Assembly: GCF_018446385.1 (NCBI RefSeq)
Contig: NC_055987.1
Span: 7,401,705-7,465,704, forward strand
Direction of reading: 5' to 3'
Source of the DNA: Zingiber officinale
Lineage: Eukaryota > Streptophyta > Magnoliopsida > Zingiberales > Zingiberaceae
DNA: 64,000 nt
Shown: positions 40,583-53,232 of the stretch, piece after piece
Position numbering within the stretch: position 1 is the first letter of the stretch
How the letters are laid out: each line of letters starts with the position of its first letter
Notes under the pieces: generated by a model
What the model was told of the DNA's origin: nothing
The model's input: the letters and a program-made list of their open reading frames with translations, nothing else
The model's database searches: none
Position numbers and translations under genes: made by a program

Positions 40583-42420
40583 ATATCATCATCTATACTT
40601 AAATAAATTTTATCTTATTTTATTATTCCTAACCAAATCTTTTTTGATTTTCCTCTTTCTCATTGAATGTGCATATTTGTCAAAGTTTCACATCAACTAA
40701 CTGAAACATTTATTGGTAATCTAAGTACATGTCTCTACCATTTTAAACGTGCCTCTTGGAATTTTTCCTCAATAGATGCAATTCCGACTTTCTCTCTAAT
40801 GCTCTTATTTCTTATTATGTTTATCCTCGTATGTCCACACATCCACATTAAGATCCTCATCTTTGTAACTCTCAGCTTTTGTTGATGTGCGTCATAGTCC
40901 AACATTCATCGTTATATAACATAATAGATATAACTGTCATTTTGTAGAACTTTCCTTTAAATTTTAAAGGTACTTACAATCACATAAAATACTTGGCGTG
41001 CTCCTCCATTTCAACCATAATTGTAGATCTCTCTCAATCTCTCTTTCGTTTTATAAACATAATTCTAAATATTTAGAACTCTCAGTGCCAAATAACTCAT
41101 AATCTCCTATATTAATAATTGTATCATTATGTGTAATATTGTTAAACTTAAATTTCATATATTCTATTTTTACTCTACTAAACTTTAAAATCTTTCACTT
41201 CTAGTGTTTCTTTCCAAGATTCTAATTTAGTCTTTTTCACATGTCTCATCTATCAAAATAATATCATCTACAAATAATATACACCATGGTACTGTGTTTT
41301 GGATATGTCTAGTGAGTTCATCCATAATCAGTGTAAAAAGATAGAGACTTAGAGTTGATTCTTGATATAACTCTATCTTTATTAAAAATATTTCAATTAA
41401 TCCGCCTGGAGCATTCACTTTGGTCGTTACATCCTCATACATATTATTAATTAGTTTAATATATATTACGCTAACACCTTTATTTTCTAGAATTCTCCAT
41501 ATAATTTATCTTGGGACTTTATCATAAACTTTTTCTAAGTCAATACATGAATATCATATGTAGATCTTGTTTTTGCTTCTGATACTTTTCAATTAGTTGC
41601 TTGAAAATATGTCTAGCTTCTATTGTCGACCATCCAGGTATGAACCCAAATTAATTTATAGTCATTGTGGTCTCCTTCCTTAATCTTTTTTCTATTACAC
41701 TTTTCCAAAGTTTCATGGTATGACTCATTAGTTTGATACTTTTATACTTTACGTAATTTTATATGTCTCTCTTGTTCTTATATAAGGAAACTAGAGCACT
41801 TATCCTCCATTAATTAAATATTTTCTTATTTTTAATTTTATGTTAAATAATTTTGTAAGTCATTCAATACCTTGTTTCCTTGGGTACTTCCATACCTATA
41901 TCAGAACATCATCTGGTCCAACGACTTTTTCATTTTGCATATCATTTAAAACTTATTTTACTTATGAAGTTTAAATTTTACGATAACAATTTAAATCTTT
42001 GTACTCATTTGACCTACTTAAATTACCTAAGTTAAATTGGTCATCTAAACCTTTATCAAAAAGTTAATAAAAGTACCTCTTTTATCGCTCTTTTATTTCT
42101 CCATCATTTCTAGTACTCTATTGCATTCATCCTTAATAGATCTTGTTTGGATAAAATCTTTTATCTTTTTCTCTCTCACTTTATAAGCTATTCTATAAAT
42201 GTCTCTTTCCCCTTCTTTTCTATCTAAAGTTTGACATAACTATTCAAAAGTTACATTTTGGTGATGCATGCCTCTTTGACTCACCGAGTACACTCTTTGC
42301 TACTATTTTTAACTTTGATATCATCTTAACACATGTTGTTTTAGAGTCACCATATATTTTACCTAATACTTATACTCTTGTCTTCTCCTTAAATATGTTT
42401 AATTTTCATCATTTAACTTT
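40583..42420 (-). mobile_element. RTE-type LINE reverse transcriptase remnant
   Basis: On the minus strand, with many stops, the order of plant RTE ORF2 is readable: a GPDDVLI-like segment near 41,920, then MKLWKSVIEKRLRKET, then FGFIPGWSTIEA, then YDKVPR, then GVSVIYIKLI, then SLYLFTLIMDELTRHIQ and the catalytic FVDDIILIDE at about 41,250 (the usual FADD is changed to FVDD). C-terminal RTE motifs follow to 40,610. The longest open piece is only 71 codons, so it is long dead. The 3' end was separated by the LTR insertion and lies at 31,573-31,662. Confidence 0.85.
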
Positions 42421-44995
42421 CACTACTTAATTCTAGAAGTCGTGTATATTTTTTTTATATTGATATTATAATTGAGGCGCATATCCAACACTACTAATCT
42501 ATATTGGATAACCTTGCAATCTTTCTAATTCTCTATCCCTCTTCCTAACTGTAATAAAGTCAATTTACGAATTATTATTCTCACTTTAAACATGATCAAG
42601 TGTTCTTTTTTTTAAAAAAAAAATGTATTAGCTAATATAAGTTTACATCCTATCATAAAATTTAATATAATTTGTTCTTCATTTCTTGTTCTAAACTTAT
42701 AACTCTAATGTACCCTCTCATATTCTTGATTTTTTTACTTCGACATTCTCATTTAGATTATTGTCTAATAAAATCATTTAATTTGATGAAATATTTTGTG
42801 CTACTTCATCTAAGTTTTCCCAAAACCTTGATTGGATACCTTTATCTAATCTTACTTGAAATTCACATATGTTGATTACGTTCATAGTTTCTTTCTCCCT
42901 GACTATCTTGAGAGCTATAATTCTATCCCCTTTCTAACTATTCATACAAGTAAGGATGACAATAGGGCGGGGCGGATACGAGTTTGCCATCCTCATCCCT
43001 GCCTCTGAATTATATCCCTGCTCTCATCTCCGATTCTATTTAATCCAGGAATCTTTATCTCCGACCACATGGAAATTATATCCCTGTCTCCATCCTCACT
43101 TGTCATCCCCGAGAACAAATATAAAAAGATAGTCATCCCCACTTCCCATCTAACATTTATCAAACTAATAGGGGAATCCCCATCCCCCATGTGTCGTATC
43201 TAGGGCAAGTTCGGGGATGGGTATAGCATCCTCATATCCACTCTCATTAAAACGTGGGAATTTGAAAAATCCTCGAATTCATACTCGAAAATACTCCCTG
43301 AACTCACCCCTGTTTTGGGTTTTCCCCCATGAGGCCCCGGACCCATGGGAAAAATTATCATCCCTACCTACAACTTCATCATTTAATGACCTATCTACAA
43401 AAATAGATATTTCATTTCTTATTTTACTCTTTCTGTGTACCATAACTTAAAACTCGAATTCTCTATCATTTTTGTGTACTCACCTACTCATTTTGTCTCT
43501 TGTACACATAAAATACTTATTCTTCTTCTAATCATCGTATATACTACCCCCATTACTTTACTAGTAAAGGTTCTTATGTTTCAAATATTAAACTATTAGT
43601 TTTCCTATAATTTTCATTTTTTATCCAATGTATGGTGTGAAAACTCTTATTTATTTAACGCTACACCCAAATTCTCATATTGATGTAGTAGTTGTTGTCA
43701 ATATGTTACAGTCAAACCTTGCAACACAAACTTTTACATATGTAATACTACACCTGAGTTCTAGAAATATAACCGTTTTTATCGAAATATTACAGTCAAA
43801 CCCTATAACATTCATTCTAAAAAATAATATAATATTAATATAATAATTTAATAAATTCATTCATTATTATCATATATTTAACATAATCTACCCTCCTTAT
43901 CCGATTTAGGACCAGCTTACCTAACTCAACACATTAAACATTAATCATGCATCAAAGTCTCTTCCGCAACGCGAAGACTAATCTCTCACCGACCATAATA
44001 GTTTTATTCCCACGCCTACCTCATGCCAAAATCTCGATAAGCTAGAAAAGCCAAAAATAAAAAAAATTAAGAACATCACATCACCAACTTTACTTAGCGT
44101 GGCAGAGAAAACGTTGAGCACAAATAATTATTAATTGCAGGTGAAATGCCCCACTCACTGAACGTGTCATTTTGTCCTTGATATTTGGTGCAAAACAATT
44201 ATACAAAGACGAAAATTCAAAGCAACTTCATGAATTAAATACTTAAGGAGTGGCGAATCTGATTAGGCGATCCAAAGTGGTCAACTTTGCTGGGAGTTGA
44301 AAACTTAGCTGAGACTCGGATTCTAATTCCAACTTCAACTTTGTTTTTTTACAACTTAAATAGTCACATTGTTCATGCAGGACGACGAGTACCTAACTAG
44401 TAGAAAGAGACTGGAGACTGGCTATTCTAACGTGACTTTAGAAGAAGCAACTCACGTTAAAGATTGCGTGGGCTCTTCTAAACTTTTCGGGCCTGGGCCC
44501 AGGCTCACTGGAGCCCTTTTACATAGATGTACGGATTTCCATGCACGAAGTACTGGGCCCAAAGTAAGGCCCGTTAAGTTAGTTCATCAAAATATTTTAT
44601 GAATTAGAATTATTAAATCGAGATATTTCATAAAAAAAAGGTGCGCTTCAAACATAGAGCGTGATTTGCTGACCTGTCAGCGTGATTTGTCAATTCAAAA
44701 TTCAAAATTTAAAATGACTCATAAATTCATAATTAACTCTTTCTCACCCAATCAATCCGTGATTGACGTTCGGATTTAAAATCACAGTCATTAAGATAAA
44801 GATTAGACTGGGTAAACCATTTATGAGTAAACTTACTTACATCCGTACGCTTGGAAAATTCATGATTTTATAGAGGCAGGGCCCGCCAACTACCAGCTGC
44901 CACGTCTGTGTCATGCTCCAAAAAAATAATCCGTGCGGTGGCTAAATCCACCGTACATTCCGCAGTTTAGTTAACACACTGCGAATCTAACGGCA
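42421..44995. other. Intergenic sequence, partly repeat-like
   Basis: 42,955-43,350 contains GGATGACAATAGGGCGGGGC and several CCATCCCC/CATCCTCATC phrases, typical of a dispersed plant repeat, but no termini are visible. Near 43,690-43,800 a phrase with TTACAGTCAAACC occurs twice. The last 500 bp should hold the RWA promoter. No exon is supported. Confidence 0.4.
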
Positions 44996-45011
44996 GAGCA
45001 TTGTGACCGCA

Positions 45012-45018
45012 TATAAAT
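45012..45018 (+). promoter_or_regulatory. TATA box of the RWA gene
   Basis: TATAAAT, about 578 bp upstream of the start codon, followed by a pyrimidine-rich leader (CCTCTCATCTTTCTTCC). A leader intron is likely at 45489-45559 (AAG|GTAGC to TTGCAG|C), directly before the exon with the ATG. Confidence 0.55.
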
Positions 45019-45589
45019 TCCCTCTCATCTTTCTTCCACCAAACCGCCGTCTTCGTTTTAATATTCATCCTGCAGAGGGAGCATATTTCATTTTGCCCAT
45101 TATTATTGTTTTTACTTCACCTTTCGTATTTTAATAAATTACACTTAATCTTTCGAAACGATAGCAATTGGCAAAGAGAAGGGTGAATAAAAAGATTAAT
45201 AAATTCGCAAGGGCACAAAGAGAATTGTCCCGCTAAAGAACAAGAAAGTAAGTAGTCACCGAACCCGCACCTCTCTCCAGCACCGTTGTCCAACTGCTCC
45301 TGCGACTCGATCGGCGAGAGGGCGACTTGTCGCCCAAAATCATACCATTGCAATTTCCGGATTCTCTCGTTGACTCCATTTGGAGGCAAATCTAAGGTCC
45401 TTTCTTGATTCATCGCTTGTGAAATCCTGTGGATTGCTCACCCTGTTGATGAAGATCCACCTCGTATCCCTCTGATCCCAGGAAGAAGGTAGCTAGATCT
45501 TTAATTTGCTCCGGTGTTCCTGGATCTGTTTGATTGGTGAATTCTGTCGTTTCTTGCAGCTTTTTTTGCGAGCTCAGTTGTGGAGGAAG

Positions 45590-47169
45590 ATGGTGGAGTC
45601 AGGACCGGTTACGCCCGGACAGGTATGATGAACATTTTCAGTAGTAGTAGGAGTTTTGGTTTGAGTCAAATTGGTGTGTTGTTAAGTTTTCAGGACTCAG
45701 GTAGTAGTTCGATGTAGAACCATTTAGTTGGCGATTCTCGAATCGATGCGAAAAACCGTCCTTTATGCCTCCGTAGTGTTTGATGGGTGCGCATGACAGT
45801 GCTGCGCACACATTGGAAGTATACGATGCTCGAGAAAATGATGTTTCATAAGATCTAGGATCTTGTGATGAGTTACACTATCGATTCAGAGCTTTTTAAC
45901 TTGCCAAAGATGTAGTTGGAACTTTTAATTTTGTTCTGAAGAAAATACTTGTAGAACAATGTCCTGCTGATATATAGCCACAATGCTAGTCTCTTGAATT
46001 AAGTTTCAAGGCCAGAGTAATATTTTTGGCAAATATATCTGGATAAGAGATAATTATGTATCTATTTAATTTGATTAGGAATCGAAGCTGTAAGTGAGTT
46101 AAATATTTTACGTAATTTTACTTCTCCGCATAAAGTCCTGATCAGATCCAAAATATGTTTGTTAAAGCTAACCCTGTTATCTTATCTATGGCATAGGTTT
46201 CCTAAAGATTGTTATTAGACTTGATCCATTGTCTATTGCAGGTTTCCTTCTTGCTCGGATATCTCCCTGTTTTTATTGCATGGATATATTCAGAATTTTT
46301 TGCGTACCAAAAATCTTCCTTCATCACAAAAGTGTAAGATTTCTACAGTGAATACACTAAATGAAGTCTTCATTCTGAATCATGTACATTTTTTCTCTAC
46401 TAGATATTGTACATCCACTTTAATATGTTATAGTTTCAAACTTACTGATAAGGACCCAGTGAAACACAAATTCATTAATATGGAGGCTTAAATTGTTAAA
46501 CACAATTTGCAACAGTGTAGGTAAATTTGAACTTCCAGAAGTGTGTTTGACAATGCTATTTGAATTGATTAAAAAAATTATAATAAAGAGGGCTATCTGA
46601 ATTTGAAACATGTGGAGTTTATCGCCACTAATGAGAGGATTTTTGCATGATGTTTTTAAATCACAAATATTCAGCTGTAAGTCAAATTCATGAGTGAACA
46701 ACCTTAATTTAAACTGAGTGCCATAATTTTCTTTTTTTGTATATATTCCTTCATCCATCATATGTCTTTGGTAATGAGAAAATACTGTTAGTCAATCTAG
46801 TGTATTATTTGTTTAAGAGAACTAATTGACATGGGATTTGGAGTAACTTCACTTTGAAGATTGTATGAGAATATTTTTCCAGTCTTTTCTATTTTCAATT
46901 TCTATATGTTATGAATACACTTGACTGATACATCAATTTGGTCATATGCTTTACTTGGATATTTTGTATCTTGTCTGATACAGTCATTCAGACACAAATT
47001 TGGCCGGCCTGGAGCAAGAAACATCCAAGGGAAATGATAGGGATGCTTTAATGGAAGGAGGCATATCAAGATCCTCTGCTATAAGATCCCGACATACATC
47101 AGTCAGGGCAAATTTATTCAGGTCGGTGAATGAATTTTCTACTTTTATGTATATGCTTGTAAAAAATGA

Positions 47170-47206
<37 letters not shown>

Positions 47207-50200
47207 TTTTTTTTTTTTTTTTTGACATTGACACATTCTAGGTTTATATCAATGGACAAGTCTTTTTTGCTAGAACATAGAGCATTGTTGAGAGCCATGT
47301 AAGTCCCTTCTTTTTATACTTCAATTTGGTAGGTTTTGGATGTTTGACTACTAACCTTTGGTTAACTTGCTAATGTTTCTCAGGGCAGAATTTGGAGCTA
47401 TTCTTATTTACTTCTACATCTGTGATCGAACAAATCTGTTTTCACAAACCACCAAGGTTATTGAGTGCTGCTTTATTGTTATTTTTGTTGCATATTCAAT
47501 AAATTGATGATGCAGAATTTATTGTTATAGTTGAACAATAACAGGGTGCTTATGTGCAATCCATAAAGAATAACTATTCATTTTCTGCAAAATAAAATGA
47601 ATAAAATGTGTTAAACCATGCCATATATATTTACTGCCAGAAATGAATCATTTCAATGCACATCCATATTTCTTTTGTGTGAATTACTTTTAAGTCCCTA
47701 TCTTTTAACATTGGCACTAGATGGACTACCTAATCATATTGAAGATAATATCACCGGATATTATTTCTAGATGATATTATGTGAACTAATGTGAGTGTAA
47801 TTAGATTAAATTTGAAACTTGATTTTTTTGGGGGGTGGGGATTAAAAAAACTAAAAGCATGATAAAAATTGATTATTTGAAATGTAGTTTCAACAATAGA
47901 AAATAAAGGACAATTTTTTGTAAGATCGATGAATTGATATGAACTCTCTTGTAAGAAAGAGTTATAGAGATCTCAGATTTGTTATTCAATGAGAAGGGCA
48001 TGTTGATGAAGATATGTTAACAGGATAAAAAATGAATGGATGAAATAGAGATGAATTTCTATAGATGTGGTCCTTACATAACCCTTATGCCAAAAAGAAA
48101 ATTTTGATTGTGGTATGGTCCATCATAATATACGTATCACAAGTATTAAGACATTAAGAAGCAGCATATATGTAAAAAGTTAGAGTAGCTGATATGAGTG
48201 CTAAGATGAGTATGTGAAATTACTAGAATGCATAAAACAAAATCCTAGTTATTCTAGAGTAATTAGGATCAACTCAAATATATGATAAATGAGAGAAAAT
48301 AACTTGAGATTATATAGACATATTAAGAAGCAGCCAATAGCTTCTTTAGTTAGAAGATTCCTATCTAGTAGAGTGGAAGGCATAAAGGTAGAGGAGATAA
48401 ATTAAAATATTATTTAATATATATTTAAGTGAGTTAAATATAACTAGAGATACAGCTTTGAATGGAGCTCAATGGAAGCCAATAAGCTTCATATACCTAA
48501 CCCTCAAAAGTTAGGACAAACTTAACTTGACGATGAAGACAATTTAAAAGATCAAAAGTTTTCCTATGTTGTTTTGTAGTAACGAACAAATCATTTAATT
48601 TCAAAGAACCTCTATGGGTTTGATTGATTGAAGACTTTAGACTTAGATTCTATTGTCCTCTCCTTCATATTCTTCCTTGTTGTACTTAAAATTGGAAAAT
48701 AAGAAAGAAAAAAAAAAGATTCTTGAATATGGACATTTTGCATTTTTTTTTAGGTTTTTGATTATCATCTGATTAGTGCAAGAAAATAGGCAAAGCCTAA
48801 ATATTGTCTTTAAAAATAACTTGACCAACTTTATATGAAAAATCTGTGACAAATGTTTATCTTGTTTATCTTTTTTTATTTATTTTTGCAATTTTTAGTT
48901 GTATGACAACTTATGCATCTGATTCAAACTTAGTACTTTCCCCCAATTTTCTTTAGTTGTCTATCCACTTATACTGAGTACTATATTTTTCTTTTCTGCT
49001 AATATTTTAGCTCCCTTTTCCCCTGATCTCTTATTTGTTTCTTTTCAGAGTTACAGCCGGGACCTATTTCTTTTTCTTTATATTCTCCTTATAATAACTT
49101 CAATCCTGACGTCTCTAAAAAAGCATAATGACATATCATCTTTTACTGGGAAATCCATATTATATCTGAATCGTCATCAAACTGATGAATGGAGAGGATT
49201 GATGCAGGTTTGTTGAATTTCTACTTCTTAATCTGACATTCTTCAAAGTGGCATCCTTGGCATATATTGATTCATGATAGTTGTGACTTGAACAAATTTA
49301 CCAATATAATTATAAATGGAAGGGTCGCTGAAATGTGGTATACCTTGAATTAGTCATAATTATTTTTTCTTGTGGCATAGCTTTTGGTGGATGGTCCAAA
49401 ACAACTATATGATGCCAAATTCTTACCTCATTTCAAATCACAAATTTGATTTCTTGATGAGCCTGTAACTGTGATGATTATTATTTTCAGTAAGAATAGA
49501 GTTAATAAAAAATTGTTTTGACTTGATTTTTTTTGTATTTACTTTTGTTGTGAACATCTTCCCAGATTTTATTCTTATTGTACCACTATTTTGCTGCTGC
49601 CGAAATATACAATGCAATAAGAGTCTTCATTGCTGCTTATGTTTGGATGACTGGCTTTGGGAACTTCTCTTACTATTACGTACGCAAGGATTTTAGTGTT
49701 GCTCGGTTTGCTCAGGTGCCCCCACGATTCCAATAATTTTTTTTATTATGATTAATTTTCTCTTACTGATCAGGAATTAAATACATTTACCTATTTTACA
49801 CAGATGATGTGGCGGCTAAATTTGTTTGTGGCATTTTGCTGCATTGTCCTAAACAACGATTACACATTGTACTATATTTGTCCAATGCACACTCTTTTCA
49901 CTCTTATGCTTTATACTGCACTTTCCATCTACAACAAATATAATGAGATTGCACCTGTAATGGCTGTCAAGATAATATGCTGCTTTCTTATGGTCATCTT
50001 CATATGGGAGGTACCTGGAGTGTTTGATATTGTGATGGGTCCTTTTACCTTCCTACTAGGTTAGTGGCATAATGATTCTAGATTACATTATCTATTTCTA
50101 CTAGTAATTATCTTTAATACTTGAATTCTTCCATTCTTCTAAGGCTTTATTATGCAGGATACAAAGATCCCAATCCTTCCAAAGCAGGGTTGCCGCTCTT

Positions 50201-52062
50201 GCATGAGTGGCATTTCAGATCTGGCCTTGACCGCTATATCTGGATCATAGGCATGATATGTGCATATTATCACCCAACTGTAAGTTCATTGATCATATTC
50301 AACATGATCTATCAATTTAAAGTGTTATCTAGCTGTCTAGTTGATTTAGGGATGCAACTTAAATTGTTCTGCTCCTAGTGTAATGTATTCTGGTTTACTC
50401 TTAACTTTGATGTTCTATATAGTTATTTCCTCCTAAAGCAGCTTGTATTTCATGTCCAAAAATAGGTTGAAAGATGGATGGAGAAGCTCGAGGAATCTGA
50501 AACTAGAAGGAAATTGTACATAAAGACAATCATAGTCTCATCATCCTTGTTGGTTAGTATGGAAACCTTAACTCTGGTTTGGTTGAGCGCTTCCTTTAAT
50601 AAAAAAAGAAAAGTATACTTTGATTCATGCAGATTGGGTATTTGTGGTATGAATTTATCTACAAGCTAGACAAAATTACCTACAACAAGTTCCATCCATA
50701 TACATCATGGATTCCTATCACGTGCGTATTAAAGGCTTGTCCAAAAAGAATTTTTTTTGTTTTTTTTTTTTGTTTTTAGATTAGTGCCTTATCAAAGAGA
50801 CTATAATTCTTGTTTTATTAATTCCAGTGTCTACATTTGCCTGCGGAATTTCACCCAGCAGCTTCGGAGCTCCTCCCTCACTCTTTTTGTGTAAGTCAAT
50901 TTTTCCACTCTGGATTTTTACTACAAATATACACCATCTTTCCTCTCTTATATCTTCTTTATCTGCCAGCTGGATTGGTAAAATCACACTGGAGACCTAC
51001 ATCTCTCAAATCCATATTTGGCTGAGGTATAACTAACTTTAATCCTGCTGCACTTTGACATGGAATTTTAAACCGTGGTTGTTAAAGTTGGTTGATCCCA
51101 ATAAGGATATACATAAGTAGATTGGTGTCAACAAAAGATCTTCTTTTTTGATAAATGAGAGATTGACAAAAAGGAAAAACAGTAGGAAAAGCTGGAGATT
51201 CAAGGAAATGGGCTGGAATTATGGGATATGTTCTGGAAATGTGATGAAACTTGTTTAAAGTTTGTCGGTTTGGGGATGATTCACAATATATCAAGGGTGA
51301 TTGGTTTAAAATTCGTCATCTAGATATTGTGTTTAGAGGTTTCAGTAGAAGATAAATACAAGGTCTGGGCGTTGAATAATAATCTTCCTAGCCTTGACAT
51401 AATAAATGGAGATAGCTCAATGCATACATTTGACTAACTGAAGCTCATGTTTGATTGATATACAGGTCAGGCATGCCGAATGGGCAACCCAAATGGCTTC
51501 TCTGCTTCATTCCGAGTTATCCTTTACTCAATTTCCTGCTTACTACGGCAGTTTATCTCTTTGTATGAATCAACCACTTCAACTAAATCAAACACAATAG
51601 AAAAATTCAACTGAAATATTGGAAATTGACAATTGACGATTGTTGCAGATATCCCGCAGGATATTTAACCTGACGAATTTGTTGAAGACTAATTTCATCC
51701 CTAGCAATGATAACAAACGCCTCTTTCAAAATTTCGTTTTTGGGGCCATGATTTCTATTTGCTTGTATTTCATGTCCTTGGTTCTTCTTCACATCCCCGG
51801 AATATCGGTAAGTCATGAAATATTTTGACTCCCTTTCTGTTTCATTTTAAAAATGGACCGTTTTAGCAGGGATAACGAGTTGCAATCTGCATCGAAAACG
51901 AGGAGTTCTTTTCTACTGGGAAGTGAAATTCTGGAATCTTGTACAAGATGCTCTCAGGGTTCCTGCTTTACTCAGCATTTACATTCTGATACATGCCCTT
52001 TTGATTGCTTCATTACACGCATGATCCAATTTTGCTTTGGCACGCAGATACCGAGGAAATAG
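45590..52062 (+). CDS. RWA: REDUCED WALL ACETYLATION protein (16 exons, 548 aa)
   Basis: Exons: 45590-45622, 46242-46333, 46984-47121, 47242-47298, 47384-47456, 49049-49207, 49566-49715, 49804-50059, 50158-50279, 50466-50552, 50633-50721, 50828-50890, 50970-51026, 51466-51562, 51649-51807, 52048-52062. All are GT-AG with matching phase. RWA proteins are Golgi multi-pass membrane proteins of the Cas1p/acyltransferase type that are needed for O-acetylation of xylan and other wall polysaccharides, probably by bringing acetyl groups into the lumen. Visible landmarks: start [56 protein letters not shown]; the helix-rich [63 protein letters not shown]. About ten hydrophobic segments are present and the length is normal for the family. 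Which of RWA1-4 it matches cannot be told. The last exon (IPRK) is tentative; reading through exon 15 would instead end after a few residues. Confidence 0.93.
47168..47223. repeat. ATT microsatellite and T run in RWA intron 3
   Basis: About a dozen ATT units are followed by about 19 T, directly before the acceptor of exon 4 (47,242). The T run may act as the pyrimidine tract of the acceptor. The open frames on both strands here come from the repeat. Confidence 0.85.
48030..48540 (+). mobile_element. RTE LINE 3' fragment in RWA intron 5
   Basis: AATGAATGGATGAAATAG opens a decayed frame that resembles the C-terminal part of RTE ORF2 (NEWMKWR, later the RNAE-like [12 protein letters not shown]). 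It ends in AACTTGACGATGAAGA, like the usual W-x-DDE end. It has many stops. It sits in the longest intron of RWA (1.6 kb), in the sense orientation. Confidence 0.65.
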
Positions 52063-53232
52063 CTAAGAAAAGAAGCTAGTGTGTTTGTATTTACGTGTAT
52101 CCGAGAAGGTGTGGGAGTAGAGATTGCAAGGATTTTTTTTATTCTTTTTATGTTTTTGTTGTTGTTGGTTTTATTAATTGCACTTAGATTTCATTATTTC
52201 ATTGATTCTGCTTTTGTGTTTGTAAACTAGGGTCAAAAATTGACTTAATGTCGGCAATAACTCCGTCATGAATCATTCATTATATACTACACCAGTCATA
52301 CAAACGCCCTCAAGATTAAGGTGTTCTGTGATTGAATGGAATTTCTTTACGTGCAAAATTTGTAGCCAAACATGACCCGACTTAAAAGTTTGAAGCTATC
52401 CCGTAAATTCACTTTACTTGTTCCGCCTTGCAAGTCAACTTTGAGTTCGACACTCGCAAGCTTTTTAAAGATGGCGTACTTGGAGATAACTCTATTATCC
52501 ATCAAGTTAGTAGTGTTGACTATCACAATAATTAAAAACTATAAGCATTCTTAATTACAAAATTCTTCCATTCCTTTAAAGATGTATCGAATAGCCCTTG
52601 CATTTATTCGAACAACACAAACCGGTTTAAATAATAACTACAAGTAAGAATCACCATGCATCAAAGAACCCTTCCCTTCGTTCAACCACACAATATTCTA
52701 AATCTTTCGAAATATTATTTTCTCATATAATGTTTCTGATAGAATATCTACAATATTTTGATGAATTCGCCTTAATAACGTGCGACGTACTGAATTAATG
52801 CTAAGGATTTAACTTATGGTAAGTTTTTAGTTAATATGATTTTAACTTTTAACCTTTCAATGTTACTATTACAGTAAAAACAAATATTATATATATATAC
52901 TTTTGTATGCATTAGAGAATGCCTAAATCCACCACGACAAGTAGATATGCAAATCTGACCATGTTGAATCAGGTAAATTGATACTAAAATGGCACGAACA
53001 AAAGGGACCAATCAAATAATTCATCCTTGTTCATAATTCACCATTGATTTCCATAATTCTATTGAAGAACTTGGGATTTTGACGATCAAGTTCGTGCTCA
53101 GGTGGTTTTCCACTTTTCCTTTTCCCAGCGCATGAGTCGAGCTTTTTCCCTATCGTCAGCTCTACCTGGAAAGCGAGCAACTAATGTGTTCATACACGCT
53201 TACAAGAACAGCAAGTCTACTTGGTCTCACTA
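52063..53232. other. Convergent intergenic region between RWA and UTP7
   Basis: It must contain both 3' untranslated regions. The first 200 bp after the RWA stop are T-rich (TTTTTTTATTCTTTTTATG), typical of a plant 3' UTR. No gene lies between. Confidence 0.5.

Larger units (their letters stand above)
31658..40587 (-). mobile_element. Gag-only LTR retrotransposon, full structure, ATATC duplication
   Basis: The element spans 31663-40582 and is flanked by ATATC on both sides (31658-31662, 40583-40587). Read on the minus strand: 5' LTR 40582-37240, primer-binding site TGGTATCAGAGC at 37237-37226, gag 36990-35290, a long non-coding stretch, a polypurine tract AAAAAGGGGAGAT at 33170-33158, and the 3' LTR 33157-31663. 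The 5' LTR is 3,343 bp because another element is inserted in it; without that it is about 1,549 bp, against 1,495 bp for the 3' LTR. The internal region is 4,082 bp with no integrase, reverse transcriptase or RNase H frame that I can see, so it must borrow these from a helper. The primer site fits the initiator methionine tRNA, as in copia elements. Confidence 0.9.

Noticed and set aside
47000-47302. 100-codon frame across RWA exons 3 and 4
   Set aside because: It reads through intron 3 by way of the ATT repeat and poly-T. Splice sites at 47,122 and 47,241 explain the exons.
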